Program-made: the position numbers and the translations under genes | Shown here: piece by piece, positions 21,221 through 31,778 of the stretch | Layout: every line of letters begins with the position of its first letter | How positions within the stretch are numbered: the first letter of the stretch is position 1 | Assembly: GCF_002307475.1 (NCBI RefSeq) | Contig: NZ_NTMH01000020.1 | Location: 28,070 to 92,069 of the forward strand | Direction: 5' to 3' | Source: Pantoea allii | Lineage (GTDB): Bacteria; Pseudomonadota; Gammaproteobacteria; Enterobacterales; Enterobacteriaceae | Length of the DNA: 64,000 nt | The notes under the pieces: model-generated | Seen by the model: the letters and a program-made list of their open reading frames with translations, nothing else | Told to the model about the DNA's origin: nothing | Databases searched by the model: none

Positions 21221-22084
21221 TCAGGAGATATCGTTATCGGCGATAGCGGTTTTGTCGTAGCGCGAGGCCTTCAGGGCTTCTTTAACCCGCTTCAGGTTCT
21301 GCCGGAAGGATGGCCCCCGTTCCAGCGTAAATCCGGTAGCCAGCAGATCGATCACGGTGAGTTGAGCCAGTCGCGAGACCATTGGCAGATAGATATCGGT
21401 GTCCTCCGGCACATCGACGAGCAGCGCCAGCGTGGCGTTAAGCGCCAGCGGCGAGCCTGCTGACGTGATGGCGATAACGGTAGAACCGTTGGCGCGCGCG
21501 AGCTGCGCCAGCTCGACCATATTGCGGGTGCGCCCGGTATGGGAGATCAAAACAAACACCTCGTTGTCGCGGCTGTTGATACAGCTCATGCGTTGCATCA
21601 CCACATCGTCTGACCAGATAACCGGCAGGTTAAACCGCAAAAACTTGTTGAAGGCGTCATGCGCTACCACGGCGGACGCACCTAAACCAAAGAAGGTAAT
21701 TTTATCGGTACGCGTTAAATAAACCACGGCCTGTTGCAGGGCAGCAAGATCGAGGCTGTCCCGTACCCGCTGAAGACCGGCCAGGGCGGAATCGAAGATT
21801 TTCTCGCTGTAGCGCTCAACGCTGTCATCTTCCTGCACATCCCGACTCAGCCAGTTAGGTGACTTCACCAGGGCCTGGGCAAGCTGAAGTTTAAAGTCGG
21901 GGAAACCCGCCGTGCCCAGGTGTCGGCAAAAGCGGTTTACCGTGGGCTCACTGACCTCGGCTGCCCGAGCCAGCGTGGCAATACTGGAATGTATCGCTTG
22001 CTCAGGTGCGGCGAGAATATGGTGTGCCACTTTACGTTCTGACTTACTGAGCACAGTCATCTGCGCACGAATTTTATCCAACAT
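21221..22084 (-). CDS. hexR: HexR-type transcriptional regulator of central carbon metabolism
   Basis: This 287-residue RpiR-family protein has an N-terminal helix-turn-helix (SEPTVNRFCRHLGTAGFPDFK, about residues 47-68) and a C-terminal SIS phosphosugar-binding domain (KITFFGLGASAVVAHDAFNK to about 250). HexR represses zwf and other glycolytic and Entner-Doudoroff genes and is released by 2-keto-3-deoxy-6-phosphogluconate. The Eda enzyme encoded 2 kb away destroys that ligand. It is divergent from zwf, the usual arrangement. Length matches E. coli HexR (289). Confidence 0.93.
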   Translation of the reverse strand: MLDKIRAQMTVLSKSERKVAHHILAAPEQAIHSSIATLARAAEVSEPTVNRFCRHLGTAGFPDFKLQLAQALVKSPNWLSRDVQEDDSVERYSEKIFDSALAGLQRVRDSLDLAALQQAVVYLTRTDKITFFGLGASAVVAHDAFNKFLRFNLPVIWSDDVVMQRMSCINSRDNEVFVLISHTGRTRNMVELAQLARANGSTVIAITSAGSPLALNATLALLVDVPEDTDIYLPMVSRLAQLTVIDLLATGFTLERGPSFRQNLKRVKEALKASRYDKTAIADNDIS

Positions 22085-22454
22085 AGTCCTGACCTGCTAA
22101 GCATGGCGTATCTGTTAAAATGAATAATTGCTGTTGTTACAGTTAATTAACAGAGAATATACCCTGCCTGACCGACAGGGGCGCAAGGTCTGATAAGTCT
22201 GCAGCACTTTTTTTTGCGATAATCAGGCCCACGCTGGATTTTTGCCAGACAATATTTGACACAGAAAAATAGAGGAAAGCGCACGGGTCAACCTACCTCA
22301 GATGCTAATTGGGTGCAGAGTTAGCGTCGTGACGCCGCTGGCTGGTTTACCTGGCCTGGGGAAAAAAGTACATTGTGCTGAAAGAACATGACAACGTGGA
22401 CCCGGTGCTCAGGACGCAACGCCACCGGGACAATCCTGCAACGAGGAGAGGAAA
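22085..22454. promoter_or_regulatory. hexR-zwf divergent regulatory region with a possible HexR operator
   Basis: These 370 bases separate divergent hexR and zwf. At 22131-22153 lies an AT-rich element whose core GTTAATTAAC (22142-22151) is a perfect palindrome flanked by TGTTA-type half sites, similar to but not the same as the HexR consensus TGTAATTAAATTACA. I see no other gene. A TTGACA at 22256-22261 has no matching -10 box. The assignment to HexR is inference from position. Confidence 0.4.
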
Positions 22455-23930
22455 ATGGCGGTAACACAAATAGCCCAGGCATGCGATCTGGTAATTTTCG
22501 GCGCCAAAGGCGATCTCGCCCGTCGTAAACTATTGCCCTCGCTGTATCAGTTAGAAAAAGCGGGCCAGATTCATGAAGAAACCCGAATCATCGGTGTGGG
22601 CCGGGCTGAGTGGGATAAAGCTGAATACACCAAAGTGGTGCGTGAAGCGTTAGAAACCTTCATGAAGGAAAAGATTGATGAAGCGCTCTGGGACAAGCTC
22701 AGCAGCCGTCTCGACTTCTGTAATCTTGATGTGAATGATACCTCGCATTTCCCACGACTGGGTAAGATGCTGGATCAGAAAAACCGTACCACCATCAACT
22801 ATTTTGCCATGCCGCCAAGCACCTTTGGTGCCATTTGTCAGGGACTGGGCAAGGCGAAGCTGAATGACAAGCCGGCGCGTGTCGTGATGGAGAAACCGCT
22901 GGGCACCTCGCTGGAAACGTCAAAAGAAATTAACGACAGCGTGGGCGAATATTTCGACGAGAGCCAGGTTTTCCGCATCGACCACTATCTGGGCAAAGAA
23001 ACGGTGCTGAACCTGTTAGCCCTGCGATTTGCCAATGCCATCTTTGTGAATAACTGGGATAACCGCACGATCGATCACGTGCAAATTACCGTGGCCGAAG
23101 AAGTCGGTATCGAAGGCCGTTGGGGCTATTTTGATAAAGCTGGGCAGATGCGCGATATGATCCAGAACCATTTGTTACAGGTTCTGACGATGATCGCCAT
23201 GTCTCCGCCTTCCGATCTCAGTGCCGACAGTATTCGCGATGAGAAAGTGAAAGTGCTGCGCTCGTTGCGTCCAATCGATCAAACCAACGTCCGCGAAAAA
23301 ACGGTGCGCGGTCAGTACACGTCTGGCTTTGTGCAGGGCAAGAAGGTACCAGGCTACCTGGAAGAAGAAGGCGCGAATAAAACCAGCGCTACTGAAACCT
23401 TTGTGGCTATCCGCGTGGATATCGATAACTGGCGTTGGGCAGGCGTACCTTTCTACCTGCGTACCGGTAAACGTCTCCCGACAAAGTGTTCAGAAGTTGT
23501 GGTGTATTTCAAAAACCCTGAGATGAACCTGTTCAAAGATTCCTACTCTCAGTTACCACAGAATAAACTCACTATTCGTCTGCAGCCTGACGAAGGTGTT
23601 GATATCGAGATCCTGAACAAAGTGCCAGGCCTGGATCATAAACATAAACTGCAAACCACTAAGCTGGATCTGAGCTACTCAGAAACCTTCAACCAGTCTC
23701 ATCTGGCGGATGCCTACGAGCGCCTGTTGCTGGAATCCATGCGCGGTATTCAGGCGCTGTTTGTGCGTCGCGATGAAGTGGAAGCCGCCTGGACGTATGT
23801 GGATTCGATTATCGATGCATGGGCCGCAGATGGCGATTCATCCAAGCCTTATCAGGCAGGGACGTGGGGGCCGGTTGCCTCCGTCGCCATGATTACCCGT
23901 GATGGTCGTTCCTGGAACGAATTTGAATAA
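22455..23930 (+). CDS. zwf: Glucose-6-phosphate 1-dehydrogenase
   Basis: Zwf oxidises glucose-6-phosphate to 6-phosphogluconolactone with NADP+, feeding the pentose phosphate pathway. The 491-residue length equals E. coli Zwf. The cofactor site is [19 protein letters not shown] near the N terminus and the active site signature is [16 protein letters not shown] near residue 175. GAGGAGAGGAAA precedes the ATG. The leader is long (over 300 bases), as expected for a multiply regulated gene. It ends at a strong terminator, separating it from eda. Confidence 0.98.
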   Translation: MAVTQIAQACDLVIFGAKGDLARRKLLPSLYQLEKAGQIHEETRIIGVGRAEWDKAEYTKVVREALETFMKEKIDEALWDKLSSRLDFCNLDVNDTSHFPRLGKMLDQKNRTTINYFAMPPSTFGAICQGLGKAKLNDKPARVVMEKPLGTSLETSKEINDSVGEYFDESQVFRIDHYLGKETVLNLLALRFANAIFVNNWDNRTIDHVQITVAEEVGIEGRWGYFDKAGQMRDMIQNHLLQVLTMIAMSPPSDLSADSIRDEKVKVLRSLRPIDQTNVREKTVRGQYTSGFVQGKKVPGYLEEEGANKTSATETFVAIRVDIDNWRWAGVPFYLRTGKRLPTKCSEVVVYFKNPEMNLFKDSYSQLPQNKLTIRLQPDEGVDIEILNKVPGLDHKHKLQTTKLDLSYSETFNQSHLADAYERLLLESMRGIQALFVRRDEVEAAWTYVDSIIDAWAADGDSSKPYQAGTWGPVASVAMITRDGRSWNEFE

Positions 23931-23937
23931 ATGTCTC

Positions 23938-23963
23938 AGCCCGCCGCGTGCGGGCTTTTTTTT
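23938..23963 (+). terminator. Intrinsic terminator of zwf
   Basis: A 7-bp stem (AGCCCGC / GCGGGCT) around CGCGT is followed by eight T. It closes zwf before eda. Confidence 0.9.
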
Positions 23964-24117
23964 GCACTCACTCTCAAAAATGAACTGCCGTTTTAAAAAT
24001 CTCAACTGGCAATAGACGGATAAACCGTGAATCCTGTATGGTAGTAGCGCTGTTAACAGGGCTGACGCTGTGTTTTCTCCGGCGTGCCGCTCCCAATGTT
24101 ATGCATCAGGGGATGTG

Positions 24118-24756
24118 ATGAAAAACTGGAAAACGAGTGCCGAACAGATTCTGAAAACCGGACCGGTCGTGCCGGTAATTGTGGTTAATAAACTGGAACA
24201 TGCGGTTCCTATGGCGCAGGCGCTGGTCGCAGGCGGCGTCAAGGTGCTTGAGGTGACGTTACGCACCCCCGTGGCGATGGAGGCACTGCGTGCCATTATC
24301 AAACATGTGCCTGACGCCATTGTAGGGGCCGGCACCGTGCTTAACCCTCAACAGCTGCAGGAAGTCACAGACGCGGGTGCTCAGTTTGTGATCAGTCCGG
24401 GTATTACTGAGCCGTTGCTCAAGGCTGCGGTGGAAGGCCCGATCCCGCTGATTCCTGGTATTAGCACGGTGTCAGAATTAATGACGGGTATGGATTATGG
24501 TTTGCGGGAATTCAAATTTTTCCCGGCGGAGGCCAACGGCGGGGTAAAAGCGCTGCAGGCTATCGGCGGGCCTTTCCCTCAGGTCCGTTTCTGTCCGACG
24601 GGCGGTATCTCACCAGCGAATTACCGTGACTATCTGGCGCTGAAAAGCGTGCTTTGCATCGGCGGCTCCTGGCTGGTGCCCAACGATGCACTGGAAGCGG
24701 GTGACTGGCAACGCATTACCCAACTGGCGCGTGACGCCGTCGCTGGCGCGAAGTAA
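24118..24756 (+). CDS. eda: KDPG/KHG aldolase (2-keto-3-deoxy-6-phosphogluconate aldolase)
   Basis: Eda splits 2-keto-3-deoxy-6-phosphogluconate into pyruvate and glyceraldehyde-3-phosphate and also cleaves 4-hydroxy-2-oxoglutarate. The 212-residue protein begins [20 protein letters not shown], as in E. coli (213 aa), at ATG 24118 with AGGGGAT upstream. The Schiff-base lysine is in [13 protein letters not shown] near residue 133 and the catalytic glutamate in LEVTLRTP near residue 45. In E. coli edd lies between zwf and eda; here only 187 bases separate them, so Edd is missing from this locus and Eda probably serves galacturonate/glucuronate or hydroxyproline-type routes. Confidence 0.96.
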   Translation: MKNWKTSAEQILKTGPVVPVIVVNKLEHAVPMAQALVAGGVKVLEVTLRTPVAMEALRAIIKHVPDAIVGAGTVLNPQQLQEVTDAGAQFVISPGITEPLLKAAVEGPIPLIPGISTVSELMTGMDYGLREFKFFPAEANGGVKALQAIGGPFPQVRFCPTGGISPANYRDYLALKSVLCIGGSWLVPNDALEAGDWQRITQLARDAVAGAK

Positions 24757-24772
24757 AGCAAGTCAAAAGTGT

Positions 24773-24795
24773 GCGGTGAGTCCTGGACTCACCGC
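24773..24795. terminator. Terminator hairpin between eda and purT
   Basis: A perfect 11-bp inverted repeat (GCGGTGAGTCC / GGACTCACCGC) sits between convergent eda and purT. Only the minus strand has a short T run (CTTTTG), so it fits purT better but may act both ways. Confidence 0.7.
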
Positions 24796-24803
24796 AAACG
24801 GTA

Positions 24804-25982
24804 TTAACCCTGAACGCTGACTGCTGCCGCGCTGGCGACCGCGCGCGCAACGGCTTCTTCGGTTGTATCAGCACAGGCCAGGGCGACGCCTAAACGGCGC
24901 TGGCCCTCAATGTCCGGTTTGCCAAACAGGCGCAACTGTAAACCTGCACCCAGCGCGGCTTCCACATTCACGAACTGCACATTCTGGCTGGTTAACTGCG
25001 GCAGGATCACGGCTGATGCAGAAGGGCCGTACTGACGAATGGCACCAATGGGCAGACCAAGAAAAGCACGAACGTGAAGGGCGAACTCAGACAGGTCCTG
25101 TGATATCAGCGTCACCATACCGGTATCGTGCGGCCGGGGTGAGACTTCACTGAATACCACGTCATCGCCACAGACAAACAGCTCCACGCCGAACAGTCCA
25201 TAGCCACCTAAGGCTTTTACCACGGTTTCAGCGATATGCTGAGCACGTTGCAGTGCCAGTTCGCTCATCTGTTGAGGCTGCCAGGATTCGCGGTAATCGC
25301 CGTCTTCCTGACGATGGCCAATGGGCGCACAAAAATGAATGCCGTCAACGGCACTGATGGTCAGCAACGTGATCTCAAAATCAAACTTCACCACGCCTTC
25401 GACGATAACGCGTCCTGCGCCCGCACGGCCACCTTGCTGGGCATAGTCCCAGGCTTTTTCCAGCTGGCTGGCATCCCGGATAAAGCTCTGACCTTTACCT
25501 GAAGAGCTCATCACCGGTTTAACGATGCATGGAAACCCTATCTCGGCGGCGGCAGACACAAAATTATCTTTACTGTCGGCAAAACGGTAGCTGGAGGTAG
25601 GAAGCACCAGCTCCTCTGCCGCCAGACGACGAATGCCCTCGCGGTTCATGGTCAGGCGCGCGGCGCGTGCGGTGGGCACCACGTGCTGGCCTTGCTGCTC
25701 CAGCTCCAGAAGCTTATCGGTCGCGATAGCTTCAATTTCGGGCACGACAAAGTGAGGCTTTTCCTGCGCGATAACGGCGGCCAGTGCATCGCCATCCAGC
25801 ATGTTAATCACATGGCTGCGATGGGCAACATGCATCGCAGGCGCATCGGCATAGCGGTCAACCGCGATCACTTCCACACCCAGACGCTGACATTCCAGCG
25901 CAACTTCTTTGCCCAGTTCACCTGAGCCCAACAGCATAACGCGCGTTGCGGCAGGGCGCAGCGCAGTTCCGAGAGTCGTCAT
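24804..25982 (-). CDS. purT: Formate-dependent phosphoribosylglycinamide formyltransferase PurT
   Basis: PurT makes formyl-GAR from GAR, formate and ATP in purine synthesis, an alternative to folate-dependent PurN. The 392-residue length equals E. coli PurT. The ATP-grasp fold is clear: [19 protein letters not shown] at the N terminus, [14 protein letters not shown] as the ATP-binding loop, and [16 protein letters not shown] holding magnesium ligands. ATG 25982 has AGGTGG 4 bases upstream; a longer frame from 26009 has no counterpart. A consensus PurR box lies 46 bases upstream. Confidence 0.97.
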   Translation of the reverse strand: MTTLGTALRPAATRVMLLGSGELGKEVALECQRLGVEVIAVDRYADAPAMHVAHRSHVINMLDGDALAAVIAQEKPHFVVPEIEAIATDKLLELEQQGQHVVPTARAARLTMNREGIRRLAAEELVLPTSSYRFADSKDNFVSAAAEIGFPCIVKPVMSSSGKGQSFIRDASQLEKAWDYAQQGGRAGAGRVIVEGVVKFDFEITLLTISAVDGIHFCAPIGHRQEDGDYRESWQPQQMSELALQRAQHIAETVVKALGGYGLFGVELFVCGDDVVFSEVSPRPHDTGMVTLISQDLSEFALHVRAFLGLPIGAIRQYGPSASAVILPQLTSQNVQFVNVEAALGAGLQLRLFGKPDIEGQRRLGVALACADTTEEAVARAVASAAAVSVQG

Positions 25983-26027
25983 AAATCCACCTAAAATCAA
26001 AGCAGTCAAAATGCGCGCGCAGTATAT

Positions 26028-26043
26028 ACGAAAACGTTTGCGT
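26028..26043 (-). promoter_or_regulatory. PurR operator of purT
   Basis: Read on the minus strand the 16 bases are ACGCAAACGTTTTCGT, the textbook PurR box. It lies 46 bases before the purT ATG, in place to repress when hypoxanthine or guanine is plentiful. Confidence 0.92.
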
Positions 26044-26153
26044 TCTCACCCCTTCTGCTTTTGAGGCAGGGTTTGCGCTACTTTTCCTGCTCTGACGTTT
26101 CCTGACATCTTTTTGGTAATGATGATGTTTCCGAATGGTAAAGGGAGTGAACG

Positions 26154-26798
26154 ATGAATAACTGGCTGCAACAGATTCAATCGCTGCTGGCTAAAAAAAG
26201 CAGCGATGGCAAATCCAGCGGTGGATTGAGCGATATGTTGGCTCCGGGTGCACTGGGTGGGCTGGCAGGCATGCTGGTGGCCAGCAAATCATCCCGGAAG
26301 TTGTTAACCCGCTACGGCGGCAAAGCATTGATTATCGGCGGCGGTGCAGCAGCAGGGGCTGTACTGTGGAACAAATACAAACAACGGGTGCGGGAAACCC
26401 ATCAGAATGACCCCGGCTTTGGCGAATGGCAAACGCCTGTGGATCAGCGGGCAGAACGTCTGGTAACCGCTCTGGTCTTTGCCGCCAAAAGTGATGGTCA
26501 TATCGACGATCGGGAACGCGCAGCGATTGAGCAAAATATTCATCAGGCAGGCTACGGTCAGGATGCCGAAACGCTCATCCAGCAGGCTATGCAGCGACCG
26601 CTGGACCCTGAGTGGCTCGCCGCTGATGTCAAAAATGAAGAAGAGGCACTTGAACTCTATTTTCTGAGCTGTGCCGCCATTGATGTGGACCATTTTATGG
26701 AGCGCAGCTATCTATCGGCACTGGGCGATGCGTTAAAAATCCCACAGGATGTCCGTGATGGCATTCAGCAAGATATCCTCCAGCAGAAAGCCAGCTAA
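26154..26798 (+). CDS. yebE: YebE-like inner membrane protein (DUF533, TerB-like fold)
   Basis: The 214-residue protein resembles E. coli YebE (219 aa). A glycine-rich hydrophobic stretch ([15 protein letters not shown] and [15 protein letters not shown], about residues 30-70) is followed by a soluble helical DUF533 domain with the TerB-like segment [22 protein letters not shown]. Function is unknown; in E. coli yebE is induced by envelope stress via CpxR, but I see no clear pair of GTAAA boxes here. GGGAGTG precedes the ATG. Monocistronic by context. Confidence 0.85.
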   Translation: MNNWLQQIQSLLAKKSSDGKSSGGLSDMLAPGALGGLAGMLVASKSSRKLLTRYGGKALIIGGGAAAGAVLWNKYKQRVRETHQNDPGFGEWQTPVDQRAERLVTALVFAAKSDGHIDDRERAAIEQNIHQAGYGQDAETLIQQAMQRPLDPEWLAADVKNEEEALELYFLSCAAIDVDHFMERSYLSALGDALKIPQDVRDGIQQDILQQKAS

Positions 26799-26914
26799 TC
26801 CCGTACAGGGCCGCCACATGGCCCTGAATTAATTAACAATGTTCGTACTTAACTTGGCATCTGATTACATTAGTGCCACGCTTAGTGTTCATTACATTCA
26901 GCGGGACGGATGAC

Positions 26915-28987
26915 ATGAAAGCACCGAGCGCAAAAAAAATACCTTATGAACTCTCGTTGCATGGCGAGACGCGCGTTGATAATTATTACTGGTTGCGTGA
27001 TGACAGACGTGAAGACAGCGACGTACTGGACTATTTGCGCGCTGAGAACAATTACGGCCAAAAAATCATGGGTTCACAGCAGCCCTTACAGCATCGTATT
27101 CTGCATGAAATTATCGACCGCCTGCCACCGCAGGATCACTCCGTACCTTACGTGAAAAATGGCTATCGCTATCAAAGCCGGTATGAAAGCGGCAATGAAT
27201 ACGCTGCCTATTACCGACAGCCAGCCGCCAGCGAGGAGAGCGAGGCGTGGACGTTGCTGCTGGATGCGAATCTGCGTGCGTCGCACAGTGATTTTTACAC
27301 CATGGGCGCGCTGCACATCAGCCCGGATAACCGGGTAATGGCGCTGGCAGAAGACTTCCTTTCCCGGCGTCAGTACGGTATCCGCTTTCGCAATCTGGAT
27401 AACGGCAGTTGGTATCCAGAGGTGCTCAACGATGCGTCCTCCAGCTTCGCGTGGGCCAGCGATTCGCGCACGCTCTATTACGTACGTAAACATCCGCAAA
27501 CCCTGTTGCCTTACCAGCTCTGGCAACATGAGTTGGGCACGCCGCAGAGCGACGACCGGTTAGTGTACGAAGAAAAAGACGATACCTATCACCTCAGCAT
27601 CCATAAAACCACATCGAAACAATTCATCCTGGTCGTGCTGTACAGCACCAGCAGCAGTGAAATTCAGCTGATTGATGCCAATTTCCCGGACGCTATTCCA
27701 CAGGTTTTTTTGCCCAGACGGCGCGATCACGAATACAGTCTCGATCATTATGACCATACGTTTTTTATACGCTCGAATCGCGATGGGAAAAATTTCGGCC
27801 TGTATCGCAGCCGCTATCTGGAGGAGTCACGTTGGGAAACCGTGATCCCGGCGCGCGACCATATTGTGATGGAAGACTTTCAGCTCTTCCGTGACTGGCT
27901 GGTGGTGGAAGAGCGCCAGCGTGGGCTGACCAGCCTGCGGCAAATCAACTGGCAAACGGGAGAAACCAGCGGCATTGCGTTTGACGATCCCACCTACGTC
28001 ACCTGGCTGGCATACAACCCCACGACCCGCACCAGCAAGCTGCGCTATGGTTATTCGTCAATGACCACGCCCGCCACGTTGTTTGAACTGGATATGGACA
28101 CGGGCGAGCGCCGCATTTTGAAACAGAGTGCGGTAAAAGACTTTAATCCGGATGATTACAAAAGCGAGCACCATTGGATCACCGTCTCTGACGGGACAGA
28201 AGTACCGGTCTCGCTGGTGTACAACCGCAAGTATTTCCAGAAGGGGCAAAACCCGATGCTGGTTTACGGTTACGGCGCCTATGGCAGTAGCATGGACGCT
28301 GATTTTAGCGTCAGTCGCCTCAGTCTGCTGGATCGGGGTTTTGTCTATGCACTGGTGCATGTGCGAGGCGGCGGGGAGATGGGACAGCAGTGGTATGACG
28401 GTGGTCGACTGCTGAATAAAATGAACAGCTTCACCGATTTTATCGATGTGACGAATGCGCTCGTGGCTCGCGGATTCGGTCATTCAGACCGGCTTTACGC
28501 GATGGGCGGAAGTGCGGGGGGATTACTGATGGGCGCGATCATTAATCTGGCCCCAACGCTTTATCATGGCGTGGTCGCACAGGTGCCTTTTGTCGATGTG
28601 TTAACCACCATGCTGGACGAGTCTATTCCTCTGACGACCGGAGAATATGAGGAGTGGGGGAATCCCAATGAGGCGGAATACTACCGCTATATCCGGCAAT
28701 ACAGTCCTTATGACAATGTTGAAGCAAAAACCTGTCCCCACCTGCTGGTGACAACCGGATTGCATGATTCACAGGTGCAATACTGGGAACCGGCTAAGTG
28801 GGTGGCAAAACTGCGGGAGCATAAAACGGATGACAATCTGCTGCTGCTCTGTACCGACATGGACTCAGGGCACGGCGGCAAGTCCGGTCGATATAAGGCT
28901 TATGAAGGCGTAGCCCTTGAGCTCACCTTCATTGTCGCCCTTGCGCAGGGCAGCCTGCCACCGGCAGATCTTACGGAAGCTGACTAA
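26915..28987 (+). CDS. ptrB: Oligopeptidase B (protease II)
   Basis: PtrB is a cytoplasmic prolyl-oligopeptidase-family serine peptidase that cuts after Arg and Lys in short peptides. The 690-residue protein comprises an N-terminal beta-propeller (about 1-405) and a C-terminal alpha/beta-hydrolase. The catalytic serine is in [12 protein letters not shown], the aspartate region in [15 protein letters not shown] and the histidine in [16 protein letters not shown] 26915 ([15 protein letters not shown]) fits E. coli PtrB (686 aa); an earlier in-frame start at 26873 is not supported. Its last 17 bases overlap the 3' end of convergent exoX. Confidence 0.96.
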   Translation: MKAPSAKKIPYELSLHGETRVDNYYWLRDDRREDSDVLDYLRAENNYGQKIMGSQQPLQHRILHEIIDRLPPQDHSVPYVKNGYRYQSRYESGNEYAAYYRQPAASEESEAWTLLLDANLRASHSDFYTMGALHISPDNRVMALAEDFLSRRQYGIRFRNLDNGSWYPEVLNDASSSFAWASDSRTLYYVRKHPQTLLPYQLWQHELGTPQSDDRLVYEEKDDTYHLSIHKTTSKQFILVVLYSTSSSEIQLIDANFPDAIPQVFLPRRRDHEYSLDHYDHTFFIRSNRDGKNFGLYRSRYLEESRWETVIPARDHIVMEDFQLFRDWLVVEERQRGLTSLRQINWQTGETSGIAFDDPTYVTWLAYNPTTRTSKLRYGYSSMTTPATLFELDMDTGERRILKQSAVKDFNPDDYKSEHHWITVSDGTEVPVSLVYNRKYFQKGQNPMLVYGYGAYGSSMDADFSVSRLSLLDRGFVYALVHVRGGGEMGQQWYDGGRLLNKMNSFTDFIDVTNALVARGFGHSDRLYAMGGSAGGLLMGAIINLAPTLYHGVVAQVPFVDVLTTMLDESIPLTTGEYEEWGNPNEAEYYRYIRQYSPYDNVEAKTCPHLLVTTGLHDSQVQYWEPAKWVAKLREHKTDDNLLLLCTDMDSGHGGKSGRYKAYEGVALELTFIVALAQGSLPPADLTEAD

Positions 28988-29639
28988 GACACTTACGCAG
29001 CGCCTGCCGCAATGGTGGGCGCAAATCTTTTACGTTATCCAGCATCCATTTCAAATAACCCGGATCTTTACGGGCAATCACGACCAACGCCTGACCACGA
29101 TACTTGCCAAATGGCAGCACATCATCACGTTGAGCGGCAGGCTGCGAGCGTTGACACATTTCTTCCGCATTCCAGCCGGAGATTTCCATAATCCTGATGA
29201 GCAGGGCGGCCGTGACATAGCAGTCGTAAAGTGCCCGGTGGGCATGTAACTCCGCAGGCGGGGTAACTTCCAGCTTAAGGCTATGGCGCAGCGCCTGATT
29301 GCCATATTTGATGCCCGGCCACAGCTGACGTGCCAGCGTCATCGTGCAGATCCACTCGCCGTGCATTTCCGGCAACATCCGGCGATCGAAACTGGCGTTA
29401 TGTGCCACATAAAAGGCACTGCCGTGATAGCGGGCGACGGCCTCTTCAATCGGCGGTTTGCCGATGACCATGGCTTCCGTAATGCGGTGCACGGCCATGG
29501 CCTGGCGACTGATTGGCCGGTCAGGTGACACAAGATCGCTCATTGGATTGACGATCTGGCCGTCAACCACATCGACCGAGGCAACCTCCACCACGCCGCC
29601 TTGCAGCCCGCAGGTTTCTGTATCAATTACGCGTAGCAT
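28971..29639 (-). CDS. exoX: Exodeoxyribonuclease X (ExoX)
   Basis: ExoX is a distributive 3'-5' exonuclease of the DnaQ/DEDDh superfamily acting in mismatch repair and UV tolerance. The 222-residue protein has the acidic residues of ExoI ([13 protein letters not shown]), ExoII ([13 protein letters not shown]) and ExoIII ([16 protein letters not shown]). Length matches E. coli (220). ATG codons at 29642 and 29639 are both possible; the first overlaps the holE stop. It follows holE directly, so two DNA polymerase III-related functions share an operon. The 3' end overlaps ptrB by 17 bases tail to tail. Confidence 0.94.
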   Translation of the reverse strand: MLRVIDTETCGLQGGVVEVASVDVVDGQIVNPMSDLVSPDRPISRQAMAVHRITEAMVIGKPPIEEAVARYHGSAFYVAHNASFDRRMLPEMHGEWICTMTLARQLWPGIKYGNQALRHSLKLEVTPPAELHAHRALYDCYVTAALLIRIMEISGWNAEEMCQRSQPAAQRDDVLPFGKYRGQALVVIARKDPGYLKWMLDNVKDLRPPLRQALRKCLSQLP

Positions 29640-29641
29640 CA

Positions 29642-29872
29642 TTATTTCTGTTTAGGCTCGTAGGGCAGGCGTGACAAGTTGAGAGAGGCCTGACGGTAAT
29701 GCATTAAACGCTGACGAAACCAGTCGCGCAGGGCTTCTGGTTGTTCATTCGCGACCATTTCAGCCACGACAGGCATGTTATAGCGCTCTTTAAACGCAAC
29801 GCCTGCCGCCGCCAGATCGACATTAACTTTGTCTTTCTCTTCCTGCGACAGCAAGGCAAGGTTATGACTCAT
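29642..29872 (-). CDS. holE: DNA polymerase III theta subunit HolE
   Basis: HolE binds the epsilon proofreading subunit in the polymerase III core and stabilises it. The 76-residue product, the same length as in E. coli, contains [20 protein letters not shown] and ends [12 protein letters not shown], both nearly as in E. coli. ATG 29872 with GGGAGAAC upstream is the right start; the open frame extends 23 codons further without similarity. The stop touches the start of exoX. Confidence 0.95.
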   Translation of the reverse strand: MSHNLALLSQEEKDKVNVDLAAAGVAFKERYNMPVVAEMVANEQPEALRDWFRQRLMHYRQASLNLSRLPYEPKQK

Positions 29873-30022
29873 GATGTTCTCCCGATAAACGTGGCCAAAC
29901 GGAATGTTTTCCTCCGCATAGCGCAAGGTACAGGATAGCATTGCTGGCCTCGACAGTTAAATCGCTGCGGCGTATTCTTGCGCCACGCTCGTGGCCTTAA
30001 CGACAGCTAACAGGATGATGTG

Positions 30023-30397
30023 ATGAACAAAACAGCGATTTCTCGTGTGGTAATCGGCCTGGTTGCCACTGGCACCCTGGCTTTTAGCCAGTTCGCGCTG
30101 GCCCATGCGCATCTGCAGTCTTCGACGCCTGCAGCCAACGCGGCGGTTTCACCCGCCCCACAGAACATTACGCTGACCTTTACAGAAGATGTGGAAGCGG
30201 CATTCAGTGGCGTTGAAGTAACCAATGCACAGCATAAAGCCGTAGGCGAAAAGGCCCGGCTGGATGGCAAGCAGCACAACCGCCTGCTGGTGGATTTTGC
30301 CCAACCGCTGGCGCAGGGCAGTTATCAGGTCAACTGGCACGTGCTGTCCGTGGATGGGCATAAGACGCACGGACGTTACGCTTTTACCGTGAAATAA
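30023..30397 (+). CDS. yobA: CopC-domain periplasmic protein YobA
   Basis: The 124-residue precursor has a signal peptide ending ALA|H, so that the mature protein begins HAHLQSSTPAANAAV with an N-terminal histidine, as in CopC copper-binding proteins. A second histidine near the C terminus (VLSVDGHKTHGRY) completes the likely Cu(II) site. Length equals E. coli YobA. ATG 30023 follows a GTG at 30020; AGGAT stands upstream. It leads the yobA-yebZ-yebY operon, with 4 bases to yebZ, and is divergent from holE. The cluster is implicated in copper handling. Confidence 0.92.
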   Translation: MNKTAISRVVIGLVATGTLAFSQFALAHAHLQSSTPAANAAVSPAPQNITLTFTEDVEAAFSGVEVTNAQHKAVGEKARLDGKQHNRLLVDFAQPLAQGSYQVNWHVLSVDGHKTHGRYAFTVK

Positions 30398-30401
30398 ATC
30401 T

Positions 30402-31277
30402 GTGACCCTGTTGTGGCTGGTGCTGCGCGCGCTGCATTTCACGGCGTTGATATTGCTGGTGGGAAGCACCTTTTATACCACGCTGCTGGCACCTGCTGCG
30501 TTTCGGCCATCACTGGCAACCCGTCTGTTTCCCTTGCTGAAGGCAAGCGCCTGGCTGGCGCTGTTAACGGCGTTGGGGATGCTGGCCACGCAAAATGTGC
30601 TGATGAGCGGCGACTGGCACAATCTGTCAGACATGTCTGTCTGGTTGGCGGTGTTCTCAACCCGCTGGGGATCGGTATGGCAATGGCAGCTACTGTTTGC
30701 GCTGTGCGGCCTGGCCGCGATAAGCCTGCGCGGGCGGCTACGTCAGCAGGTCTGGTTGTTGTCTGGCCTGCTGCAGACCGGCTCCCTGGCGCTCACCGGC
30801 CATGCCGCAATGCGCGAAGGTATAACCGGACTGCTGCAACAAGGTAACCACGCAGTACATTTAGTCGCCGCCGCCTTCTGGGCGGGCGGGTTAGTGCCGA
30901 TACTGGTGCTGATGCGAGTGGCACGTAATATTGAATTCCGGACTGATGCCATCCGAACCATGATGCGTTTTTCCCGTTATGGTCACATTGCTGTAGCCTT
31001 AACGATCGTCACCGGTGTGATTAACAGCCTGCTGATTGCCGGGTCGCCAGTAGACTGGCATCTCAATGATTATGTTGTACTGTTGTTGTGCAAGGCAGGG
31101 CTGGTGTCACTTATGGTGCTGATTGCGCTCTGGAACCGTTACTGGCTGGTCCCGCGCTTTCATGTTGCGGGCCTTGCTGCGCAACGTCTGTTTATTCGTA
31201 TGACTCAGCTGGAAATTGTGCTGGCATGCGGCGTAGTGGGGTTGGTCAGCGTGTTCGCCACGTTGTCGCCAACCTGA
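30402..31277 (+). CDS. yebZ: CopD-family inner membrane protein YebZ
   Basis: This 291-residue protein with about eight membrane helices belongs to the CopD family (PF05425), thought to move copper across the inner membrane in partnership with CopC-type proteins. Conserved features are LRALHFTALILLVGSTFY near the N terminus and NHAVHLVAAAFWAGGLVPI in the middle, with histidines that may bind metal. The start is a GTG 4 bases after the yobA stop. Length is the same as E. coli YebZ (290). Confidence 0.92.
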   Translation: MTLLWLVLRALHFTALILLVGSTFYTTLLAPAAFRPSLATRLFPLLKASAWLALLTALGMLATQNVLMSGDWHNLSDMSVWLAVFSTRWGSVWQWQLLFALCGLAAISLRGRLRQQVWLLSGLLQTGSLALTGHAAMREGITGLLQQGNHAVHLVAAAFWAGGLVPILVLMRVARNIEFRTDAIRTMMRFSRYGHIAVALTIVTGVINSLLIAGSPVDWHLNDYVVLLLCKAGLVSLMVLIALWNRYWLVPRFHVAGLAAQRLFIRMTQLEIVLACGVVGLVSVFATLSPT

Positions 31278-31304
31278 TTGATAAGAACCCGATAAAGGTA
31301 AGTT

Positions 31305-31652
31305 ATGTTGCTGAAGAGAGCGATCCCCACACTGCTGTTATTAACGCTGGCTGGTCAGGCGCTGGCGGCGCAAATCATCACCGTCAGCCGTTTTGAAATT
31401 GGCAAAGACAAATGGCCATTTAATCGTGAAGAGGTGATGTTAACCTGCGAGAAAGACGGATCGCTGTTTGCCATCAATCCCAGTACTCTGATGCAGTATC
31501 CGCTCAATGATAAAGCGGATGCCCAGCTCAATGCTAAGCGGGTGACAGCGCAGCCCATCAGTGTGATTCAGGCACCCGATAAAGCACATCCGGGTCAGAT
31601 GATGAGTCTGCAACCGATTGTTGAACGCGCCCAGGCGCTCTGCACCCAATAA
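31305..31652 (+). CDS. yebY: DUF2511 periplasmic protein YebY
   Basis: The 115-residue precursor has a signal peptide ([20 protein letters not shown]) and a small DUF2511 domain with two cysteines (LTCEKDG and ALCTQ) that could form a disulfide. E. coli YebY is 113 residues and has been studied with YobA and YebZ in copper supply. It is the last gene of the operon and is followed by a hairpin and then by sdsR, the same order as in E. coli. Confidence 0.9.
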   Translation: MLLKRAIPTLLLLTLAGQALAAQIITVSRFEIGKDKWPFNREEVMLTCEKDGSLFAINPSTLMQYPLNDKADAQLNAKRVTAQPISVIQAPDKAHPGQMMSLQPIVERAQALCTQ

Positions 31653-31658
31653 GACTCA

Positions 31659-31676
31659 GGGCACGGTGACGTGCCC
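31659..31676 (+). terminator. Hairpin after yebY
   Basis: GGGCACG-GTGA-CGTGCCC starts 6 bases after the yebY stop. It lacks a T run, so termination would be weak or Rho-aided. Confidence 0.45.
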
Positions 31677-31765
31677 GAATCACCGCAAATTTGTCTTACC
31701 GGTCACAAACCTGTCGGGTTTATGGACTGAGCCGCTGCGCTGGCTGGAAAATCTACAGGGTTGTC

Positions 31766-31772
31766 CTACGCT
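31766..31772 (+). promoter_or_regulatory. Sigma S-type -10 element of sdsR
   Basis: CTACGCT stands 7 bases before the inferred first base of sdsR and fits the sigma S extended -10 (CTAYRCT). SdsR of E. coli is a strictly sigma S-dependent RNA. Confidence 0.7.
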
Positions 31773-31778
31773 TTATTA

